10,942 nt of DNA from REDI01 sp038123735 (GTDB lineage: Bacteria > Myxococcota_A > UBA796 > GCA-2862545): assembly GCA_038123735.1 (NCBI GenBank), contig JAYPAP010000127.1, forward strand, positions 1-10,942. The letters run 5' to 3'. The position numbers were made by a program, and so were the translations under genes. The notes beneath the pieces were generated by a model. It was not told the DNA's origin. It saw nothing but the letters and a program-made list of their open reading frames with translations, and searched no databases. Below are positions 1 to 5,356 of this stretch, piece after piece; position 1 is the first letter of the stretch, and every line of letters starts with the position of its first letter.

Positions 1-263
1 GTGTATGGGAGATTCTGGTAGGTGAAGCGATAATCCTCATCGCCCATGCGACGCTTCACAAAGCTCACGACCTGGTCTGGATAGGCGAGTGCCGCTTGTT
101 GCGCATAGGTCCCGACCACGATTTCACCGCGGTCAAATAAGATTACCGACGGGGTGATCCGCTCCCCCTCCAACGTGGTGAGGACTTCGGGGTCTCCGTA
201 ATTGTTGAGGACGGCGATCGCACTGAATGTGGTGCCCAGGTCGATCCCGACAACGCCGCTCAT
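1..263 (-). CDS. Hsp70-family chaperone ATPase, N-terminal part (runs off the window)
   Basis: This is the first 87 codons of an Hsp70/DnaK-type protein. The protein opens MSGVVGIDLGTTFSAIAVL, the phosphate-1 motif of the actin-like nucleotide-binding domain. It continues with ERITPSVILF, a VVGTYA segment and VSFVKRRMGDE, matching in order the first 80 residues of Hsp70s. The ATG is supported by GAGGGG on the minus strand (269-274), 5 nt upstream. Compared with canonical DnaK (IDLGTTNSC, SIKRxxG) it has FS and FVKRRMGD, which resembles the divergent 'Hsp70 family protein' group, so I do not give the symbol dnaK. No grpE or dnaJ is beside it; it is divergent from maf. ATP-driven binding of unfolded clients is the family role. 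The substrate-binding half lies outside the window, so subtype is unresolved. Confidence 0.9.
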   Translation of the reverse strand, partial: MSGVVGIDLGTTFSAIAVLNNYGDPEVLTTLEGERITPSVILFDRGEIVVGTYAQQAALAYPDQVVSFVKRRMGDEDYRFTYQNLPY

Positions 264-393
264 GCAAACCCCTCATTGCGCCTTGGAGTCAACCGGCGCT
301 TGGTGTCCACGAAGTCTACCAGGCGAGCAGGTTCAGGCAAGTTACGACGGCGCCTCTGGGACAAATCCCCGTGAGATTGTACGGTGAGGAGGC
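264..393. other. divergent intergenic region between Hsp70 gene and maf
   Basis: This 130 bp stretch must hold the promoters or leaders of both divergent genes. On the minus strand a TACAAT hexamer (381 to 376) could be a -10 box for the Hsp70 gene, but no acceptable -35 lies 16-18 bp upstream of it. A TTGACT on the minus strand lies too close to the Hsp70 start to be useful. I see no CIRCE-like long inverted repeat and no open frame with coding character. Confidence 0.5.
386..392 (+). promoter_or_regulatory. Shine-Dalgarno GAGGAGG that questions the maf start
   Basis: A strong GAGGAGG ends only 1 nt before the ATG at 394, too close for initiation there, but 7 nt before an in-frame GTG at 400. 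Spacing therefore favours GTG 400 (protein starting MDKLVLAS) over ATG 394 (MAVDKLVLAS). The two products differ by two residues. Confidence 0.65.
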
Positions 394-996
394 ATGGCCG
401 TGGACAAGCTGGTTCTTGCTAGTGGTTCAACCTGGCGTTTAGCCATGCTTCGCGCTGTCGGATTGGCCCCCATTGCCCATCCGGCAGACCTCGACGAAAG
501 GGCGTTGCAAGCAGATATGGGGGATGCGGATCCGGGTGAAGTGGCGCTCCAGCTGGCCATCGCCAAGGCCGAAGCGGTGGCATCTCATCATCCGGAGGCG
601 GTGGTCATCGGTGCGGACCAGGTGCTCGAGCTCGACGGTGAGGTGATTGGAAAGCCGGTAGATCCTGAAGATCATCTCCAGCGTCTCATGGGGATGCGTG
701 GGAGGACCCACGCGCTCATGACCGGGTGGTGCGTGCGGGACTCGTCGGGGGCGATGCAGATGGGGATCGCTCGGAGCCAGCTCACCATGCGGGGCGATCT
801 CTCAGATGAAGAGCTACATGCCTATGTTTTGACGGGCGAGGGGAGTGGGTGCGCTGGTGGCTATGCCGTCGAAGGGCATGGGGGGTGGCTATTTGAGCGC
901 GTCGACGGTGACTGGAACAACATCATCGGCCTCCCGTTATTCGACCTGCTGACCGCGCTTCGTGAGCTAGGCTTCCGATATGGAGGCGGCGAATGA
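394..996 (+). CDS. maf: Maf/YceF-type nucleotide pyrophosphatase
   Basis: Maf proteins hydrolyse non-canonical or modified nucleoside triphosphates to monophosphates and PPi in the cytoplasm. Visible motifs in the 200-residue frame are LASGSTWRL (9-16, the nucleotide-binding LASxSxxR motif), IGADQVLELDGEVIGKP (72-88, catalytic Asp75 and Lys88), CAGGYAVEG (153-161), and LFERVDGDWNNIIGLPL (166-182). The DQV triplet, the W before the Arg and the CAG segment resemble E. coli YceF (m7GTP-preferring) more than YhdE (dTTP/UTP, which has ADT). Substrate assignment is inference. Length is normal for the family. The true start is probably the GTG at 400 because of Shine-Dalgarno spacing. The stop overlaps the next gene's ATG (ATGA), so translation is likely coupled to the glycosylase gene. 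Confidence 0.93.
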   Translation: MAVDKLVLASGSTWRLAMLRAVGLAPIAHPADLDERALQADMGDADPGEVALQLAIAKAEAVASHHPEAVVIGADQVLELDGEVIGKPVDPEDHLQRLMGMRGRTHALMTGWCVRDSSGAMQMGIARSQLTMRGDLSDEELHAYVLTGEGSGCAGGYAVEGHGGWLFERVDGDWNNIIGLPLFDLLTALRELGFRYGGGE

Positions 997-1700
997 GTCT
1001 GGAGCGTGAGGTTGCTGAGCTCGCGGCAGACCTGCGGGCGATTGTGGAGAGCCAGCTTGCTGCCGGGTTTGTGCTGGATGCGGAGGGTGAGGTGGCGCCG
1101 GCTGCCTCGGCGGTGCCGGATCGACCACAAGTGCAACCGCTGGGGCTCGACGATATTCGTTCTGCCATGGGGGATTGTCGCCGTTGCGGGCTGTGCGAGG
1201 CGCGCGGTCAGATCGTATTTGGCGTCGGGGACCCGAGTGCAGACCTCATGATCATCGGTGAAGCGCCCGGTTTTCAGGAGGATCGGAGTGGCGAGCCATT
1301 CGTTGGCCCAGCGGGGCAAATGCTCGATCGCATGCTTGAAAATGTGCTTGGGCTGAATCGAAGCCAAGTATATATCACGAATATTGTGAAGTGCCGCCCG
1401 CCGGATAACCGGAAGCCCCTCCCGCCAGAAGCGGAGATGTGTACTGCCTTCTTGAAGCAGCAGGTGGCAGCCATTCAGCCCAAGATCATCTTGGTGCTTG
1501 GAAGTGTCGCCTTGAAGTACTTTGTGGGCAGCGACCAGGGGATCACCCGCGCCCGTGGCCGGTGGTTTGAGTACGATGGGATCCCGATTATGCCTACGTT
1601 TCACCCGGCATATCTTCTTCGCCAACCCGGCGATAAGCGCCTCACCTTCAACGACCTGCAGGCACTTCGAGCGCGCTACCAGTCCATTTTGGAGGGCTGA
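993..1700 (+). CDS. udg: uracil-DNA glycosylase, family 4 (Fe-S type)
   Basis: The product removes uracil from DNA, the first step of base excision repair after cytosine deamination or dUMP incorporation. The 235-residue protein has a roughly 50-residue low-complexity N-terminal extension. The glycosylase core follows with CRRCGLC (62-68), motif A GEAPGFQED (89-97) followed by EPFVGPAGQMLD, the NIVKCRPPDNRKP segment (130-142), Cys150, and motif B HPAYLLR (204-210). Cys62, Cys65, Cys134 and Cys150 fit the four 4Fe-4S ligands of Thermus-type UDGa; Cys68 is an additional cysteine. The ATG has GGAGG at 982-986 with 6 nt spacing and overlaps the maf stop by 4 nt. SPO1-type polymerase-fused relatives share the fold, but this protein is stand-alone. 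Confidence 0.95.
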   Translation: MSLEREVAELAADLRAIVESQLAAGFVLDAEGEVAPAASAVPDRPQVQPLGLDDIRSAMGDCRRCGLCEARGQIVFGVGDPSADLMIIGEAPGFQEDRSGEPFVGPAGQMLDRMLENVLGLNRSQVYITNIVKCRPPDNRKPLPPEAEMCTAFLKQQVAAIQPKIILVLGSVALKYFVGSDQGITRARGRWFEYDGIPIMPTFHPAYLLRQPGDKRLTFNDLQALRARYQSILEG

Positions 1701-1705
1701 GGAAG

Positions 1706-2782
1706 CTACTTTTTGTCGGCGAAGAGCCCGGCGAAGAGGTCTCCAAAGGTTGCACCGGAGCCCGGAGTCTCGGCGGCGGGCTTGAACTCTTTGGGCCGAC
1801 GCTGTCCGAACGGCGCGAAGCTGATGCGTTTCTGCTCGCGGTCTACATGCATGACCTCGAGCTTGAGGAGCTTGCCCGCAGGGAATTCCTTTCCGAGGTC
1901 GGAATCCTCATCCGAGGTGATCTGGGACCGGGGCATGAGACCTTCCACGCCTTCCACGTCGACGAATACGCCAAACGGCATGGCGCGGGTCACCACCCCT
2001 TCCACGGCATCTCCGCGTTGAAGGGTGGACCAGAGGACCTCGGAGCGTGAGGCGATCGCTTGTTCTTGGAGGCGGCGCCTGGACAATACCACCCGATCAC
2101 CGGCTTCCAGCACGAGGAACTCAAGCTCTTGGCCGACCAGGTTCTCTGCAGACTCCGTTCCGAGACGATCCACATGTCTCGCGGGGACAAATGCGCTTTG
2201 GTCGCCCACCTTTACATTGAGGCTTCCATTGGACTCGGAGACGACCATACCAGTCACGGGTAGCTCTTTTTCGAGCGCCTCTCGCAAAAAGTCACTCGCA
2301 AGATCGCCGCGTAGGCGGGTCGATACCTGAATTAGGTCACCGCTCGAATAGGTGACCCAGACGGTGAGGGACTCCCCGGGCTGGAGGCGTGGCTTTTCGC
2401 TCGCATCCATAGTGGCCTCGGCCTTGGCGCCGACATCGAGGAGAAACTCGTCGCCGACCCGACTGATCACCTGAGCCTCCACACGATCACCTTCGCGCAG
2501 GGTGCGGTGCATGGGGCGTGCGTCATACATCGCAGCCAGATCGTCGGCGGACATGCTGGAGATCGCCTCAAGGGCCGAGAGGTCATTGGTCACTCGTTGA
2601 CCGGATCCACTGGTCTCGGCGGGAGCGCTTTGCTGAATGGGGGCGCGTCGCATGGACCGAACCGCGCCATCTGAGTCGACGACCGCATCATCCGAAGGAG
2701 GCGACCCTTTCGGCTTAGCCACGGTTGGCTCGATCTTTTCACCTTTTGGTCGGCGCTTGATGTACGTCTTTCGTCCAGCCAC
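1706..2782 (-). CDS. S1 RNA-binding protein with three S1-like domains
   Basis: The 358-residue product starts with a basic patch (AGRKTYIKRRPKG), then a low-complexity region to about residue 65 and a short helix (DLSALEAISSMSADDLAAMYD). Three S1/OB-fold repeats follow at about 96-156, 173-238 and 254-323. The third is the most canonical (GVVTRAMPFGVFVDVEGVEGLMPRSQI), and the second ends VVLSRRRL as in ribosomal protein S1 repeats. The tail ends ATFGDLFAGLFADKK. It probably binds single-stranded RNA or ribosomes; it is shorter than true RpsA (usually six repeats) and resembles the S1 proteins common in Myxococcota. The open frame extends to 2911 but that would overlap queA. GTG at 2782 has GGAGG 4 nt upstream and is my chosen start. 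It is convergent with udg (5 bp between stops). Confidence 0.87.
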   Translation of the reverse strand: MAGRKTYIKRRPKGEKIEPTVAKPKGSPPSDDAVVDSDGAVRSMRRAPIQQSAPAETSGSGQRVTNDLSALEAISSMSADDLAAMYDARPMHRTLREGDRVEAQVISRVGDEFLLDVGAKAEATMDASEKPRLQPGESLTVWVTYSSGDLIQVSTRLRGDLASDFLREALEKELPVTGMVVSESNGSLNVKVGDQSAFVPARHVDRLGTESAENLVGQELEFLVLEAGDRVVLSRRRLQEQAIASRSEVLWSTLQRGDAVEGVVTRAMPFGVFVDVEGVEGLMPRSQITSDEDSDLGKEFPAGKLLKLEVMHVDREQKRISFAPFGQRRPKEFKPAAETPGSGATFGDLFAGLFADKK

Positions 2783-2786
2783 GGGG

Positions 2787-2791
2787 CCTCC
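2787..2791 (-). promoter_or_regulatory. Shine-Dalgarno GGAGG fixing the S1 gene start
   Basis: Read on the minus strand, GGAGG is followed by CCCC and then GTG (2782-2780). This places the start of the S1 gene downstream of queA's ATG and leaves a 51 bp divergent spacer (2783-2833) instead of a 78 bp head-on overlap. Confidence 0.7.
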
Positions 2792-2833
2792 AATGGCGGG
2801 CTCGATAATCGGTCCCGCGCTAGACAGCCGGCG

Positions 2834-3865
2834 ATGTCTGTACTCGACCACTACGACTACGTCCTTCCCGACCACTGTATCGCTCGGTATCCAAGTGATA
2901 AGCGCGATCATTCACGTCTAATGTTATTGCCGCGTGCGGGGGGCGATCCGACAGATGCGATCTTTCACGAGTTGGTCGACGCGCTGGCGCCAGGCGATCT
3001 GCTGGTGGCCAATGACACCCGCGTCATTCCCGCACGGGTGATGGCTCGCCGGCCGACAGGGGGAAAGGCTGAACTGTTGGTGCTTCAGTTGGGGGCCGAT
3101 GGTGCCCCCAGCCGAGCTCTGGCGCGTCCGGCCAAGAAGTTGAAGCCAGGCATGCGGCTAACGCTCGATAGGGGAGGGGAGGCAGAGGTTATTGCCCACC
3201 TGGAAGCGCCGGGCGAGGTCTTGGTTCACTTCGATGAGCCGGTCATGCAGGCCCTGGAGCGCGCCGGAGATATGCCGCTCCCTCCATACCTCTCGCGCCC
3301 AGCGGAACCCTCTGACGCGGAGCGATATCAGACCGTATTTGCCAACCACCCTGGATCTGCCGCTGCCCCGACTGCTGGTCTACACTTCACGGAAGACCTC
3401 CTCGCCCGCCTCGGTGCCTCCGGCGTGGGGTTTGCGACGGTGACGCTCCATGTTGGGCTTGGTACCTTTCGACCGCTCACGCCGGAAGATGTTGCGCGCG
3501 GTACGCTCCATGAAGAGCGGTGGTGGGTGTCGGATGCAACGGTAGACGCGATAAAACGCACCAAAGCAGCGGGCGGTCGGGTCATTGCGGTGGGCACGAC
3601 CAGCGCGCGGACCTTGGAGTCTGCCACTCCGGACGGTGCGCACGTACCTGTCGCAGATTCAGGGAGTACGCGCCTGTTTATTCAGCCCGGCTACCGGTTC
3701 AAATGCGTCGATGGACTGATCACCAATTTCCATCTACCCCGCAGTAGCTTGTTGATGCTCGTCGCTGCGCTATGTGGCCGCGAACGACTCCTCTCCGCGT
3801 ACGAACACGCGATCACCCATGACTATCGGTTCTACAGCTATGGCGACGCGATGCTGCTCCTATAA
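2834..3865 (+). CDS. queA: S-adenosylmethionine:tRNA ribosyltransferase-isomerase QueA
   Basis: QueA transfers and isomerises the ribosyl group of S-adenosylmethionine onto preQ1 in tRNA to make epoxyqueuosine, the step after Tgt. The 343-residue length is typical. Family blocks in order are YVLPDHCIARYP (9-20), LLVANDTRVIPAR (56-68), TGGKAELLVL (75-84), MPLPPYLSRP (147-156), ERYQTVFA (163-170), AAAPTAGLHFT (176-186), TLHVGLGTFRPL (204-215), IAVGTTSARTLES (251-263), and ITNFHLPRSSLLMLV (296-310). The ATG at 2834 lies right at the family N-terminus but has no clear Shine-Dalgarno. A GATAAT at 2804-2809 could be a -10 box with a very short leader, but no convincing -35 is seen. The gene's 3' end overlaps tgt. 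Confidence 0.97.
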   Translation: MSVLDHYDYVLPDHCIARYPSDKRDHSRLMLLPRAGGDPTDAIFHELVDALAPGDLLVANDTRVIPARVMARRPTGGKAELLVLQLGADGAPSRALARPAKKLKPGMRLTLDRGGEAEVIAHLEAPGEVLVHFDEPVMQALERAGDMPLPPYLSRPAEPSDAERYQTVFANHPGSAAAPTAGLHFTEDLLARLGASGVGFATVTLHVGLGTFRPLTPEDVARGTLHEERWWVSDATVDAIKRTKAAGGRVIAVGTTSARTLESATPDGAHVPVADSGSTRLFIQPGYRFKCVDGLITNFHLPRSSLLMLVAALCGRERLLSAYEHAITHDYRFYSYGDAMLLL

Positions 3866-4973
3866 ACTCGAGGCTGAGCTCGGCCAGGCGCGTGCAGGTA
3901 CCCTCACCGTGCCGCACGGTACCGTCCCTACGCCCGCTTTTATGCCGGTTGGAACCAGGGGAACCGTCAAGGGGCTCACCCCCGAGGAAGTCTCCCAGAC
4001 CGGTGCGCACATGGTGCTCGCCAATACCTACCACCTCTGGGTCAGGCCGGGCCACGAGTTGATCCAGCGCCAAGGCGGGCTTCATCGCTTCATGAACTGG
4101 TCGGGTCCCATCCTCACAGATAGCGGTGGATACCAGGTTTTCAGTTTGCGTGACAGCGTGAAACTAACTGAAGAAGGCGTGAAATTTCGGTGTCCGTACG
4201 ATGGGGCGCATCGGCATCTCACCCCAGAGCTCGCGGTGCAGATCCAAGAAGCGCTCGGGGTCGACATCGCCATGCAGCTCGATGAATGCCTGGTACCCGA
4301 TGCCGATCGCGCGCGCGCCGCCTCCAGCACCGACCGGACCACGCGCTGGCTGAAGCGATGTCTCGCCGCTCGAGAGAATCCAGAATCAACCGCATTATTT
4401 GGCATCGTTCAGGGCGGCATGTACGAGGATCTTCGCGCCGCGCATGCGCAAGAACTGACCAGTCTCGACTTGGACGGCTACGCGGTCGGTGGACTCTCCG
4501 TCGGTGAAGATCCCCAGCTCGGCACAGAGATGGCGGCGATCAGTACGGCTCACCTCCCGAATCAGAAGGTTCGTTACCTGATGGGGGTCGGTATTCCCCA
4601 CGACATGGTCCGCGCGGTTCGCATCGGCATCGACATGTTCGACTGTGTGGCGCCAACCCGCGCCGGCCGCCACGGCACCGCCTACACCAGCGTGGGTAAG
4701 TTGACGGTCAAGGCTGCCCGATTTGCAGAGGATTCGCGCCCGCTAGACCCAGCGTGTTCTTGCTATGCCTGCACGAATTATTCGCGCGCCTATCTTCGGC
4801 ATTTAGCAAAGACACAGGAGCTTCTCATGAAGCGTCTCCTGAGCTTGCACAACCTGACGTATCTGGCGCGTCTCATGGCTCGATGTCGTGAGGCCATCCT
4901 CGCGGGAGATGCGGCAGAACTGAATAAGATCGAAGCGGAGTCTGTGCTGGCGTCCAGCCCTGCACCTGGATAA
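3840..4973 (+). CDS. tgt: queuine/preQ1 tRNA-guanine transglycosylase
   Basis: Tgt swaps guanine-34 of GUN-anticodon tRNAs for preQ1, feeding QueA. The 377-residue protein shows HGTVPTPAFMPVGT (26-39), NTYHLWVRPG (62-71), ILTDSGGYQVFSL with Asp94 as the general base (91-103), DIAMQLDEC (142-150), LFGIVQGGMYEDLR (187-199), YAVGGLSVGE (214-223) and MFDCVAPTRAGRHG with nucleophile Asp268 (266-279). The zinc site is Cys306, Cys308, Cys311 and His337. The frame stays open upstream to 3774, deep in queA. ATG 3840 (or 3819) better matches the family N-terminus and normal length. It overlaps queA by 26 nt and lacks a recognisable Shine-Dalgarno, which suggests translational coupling. Confidence 0.96.
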   Translation: MATRCCSYKLEAELGQARAGTLTVPHGTVPTPAFMPVGTRGTVKGLTPEEVSQTGAHMVLANTYHLWVRPGHELIQRQGGLHRFMNWSGPILTDSGGYQVFSLRDSVKLTEEGVKFRCPYDGAHRHLTPELAVQIQEALGVDIAMQLDECLVPDADRARAASSTDRTTRWLKRCLAARENPESTALFGIVQGGMYEDLRAAHAQELTSLDLDGYAVGGLSVGEDPQLGTEMAAISTAHLPNQKVRYLMGVGIPHDMVRAVRIGIDMFDCVAPTRAGRHGTAYTSVGKLTVKAARFAEDSRPLDPACSCYACTNYSRAYLRHLAKTQELLMKRLLSLHNLTYLARLMARCREAILAGDAAELNKIEAESVLASSPAPG

Positions 4974-5092
4974 CCCCGCGGGGATTCGCGACGCGGAGCG
5001 GGCGGGCCTTGACTTAGGCCGCTGGGTGCTTCCGTTTCGCGCGGAAAATCGGCCGGCGACCTCAGGGCACCAGGTGCCGAGATGGAGATTTC
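4974..5092 (+). other. tgt-yajC spacer with several short inverted repeats
   Basis: This 119 bp noncoding spacer separates the queuosine genes from the Sec genes. It holds a CCCCGCGGGG palindrome directly after the tgt stop (4974-4983), a GGCCT/AGGCC hairpin with a 6 nt loop (5005-5020), and a perfect 6 bp dyad around one base (5066-5078). None is followed by a T-run, so a classical intrinsic terminator is not supported. I see no convincing promoter hexamers. The spacer may be a processing or attenuation site within one operon. Confidence 0.4.
5066..5078. repeat. perfect short dyad upstream of yajC
   Basis: GGCACC-A-GGTGCC is a 6+1+6 inverted repeat ending 5 nt before the yajC Shine-Dalgarno (GGAG, 5084-5087). 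As RNA it would fold as a 5 bp stem with a CAG loop. It could be an operator half-site pair or a translation-modulating hairpin; function is unknown. Confidence 0.4.
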
Positions 5093-5356
5093 ATGGACTT
5101 TAGCTTTCTGATCATGATCGCCGCGATGGGCGCGATCATGTATTTCCTGATTTGGCGTCCCCAGCAGAAAGAGCGGAAGGAGCGGGAAGAGCTGCTTGGA
5201 AGCCTTCAAAAGGGCGACCGTATCGTCACGACTGGCGGTATCCACGGGACCATCTCGTCGGTTAACGACGGTACCTTGAAAATCGATTTAGGAACGAAGT
5301 CCTCGATCATCATCAACACAGACGCGGTGAAGCAGCGCCTGACCGAGGAGCAGTGA
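5093..5356 (+). CDS. yajC: preprotein translocase subunit YajC
   Basis: YajC is a small single-pass inner-membrane protein that associates with SecD and SecF and modulates the SecYEG translocon. The 87-residue product has one N-terminal transmembrane helix (about 4-21, FSFLIMIAAMGAIMYFLIW), the family RPQQKERKER motif right after it, and the cytoplasmic GDRIVTTGGIHGTISSV beta-domain (41-57), followed by a conserved-style end (INTDAVKQRL). GGAG at 5084-5087 lies 5 nt before the ATG. Its TGA overlaps the secD start (TGATG), consistent with one transcription and translation unit. Confidence 0.97.
   Translation: MDFSFLIMIAAMGAIMYFLIWRPQQKERKEREELLGSLQKGDRIVTTGGIHGTISSVNDGTLKIDLGTKSSIIINTDAVKQRLTEEQ

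Noticed and set aside
861..1625. 254-codon minus-strand open frame opposite maf and udg
   Set aside because: It lies antisense to two well-supported genes, has a low-complexity His/Arg-rich translation and no domain-like pattern; a shadow of GC-rich coding sequence.
2783..2911. 43-residue N-terminal extension of the S1 protein to an ATG at 2911
   Set aside because: It would overlap the first 78 bp of queA head-on, its sequence (VVVVVEYRHRR) looks like antisense queA, and GTG 2782 has a proper Shine-Dalgarno.
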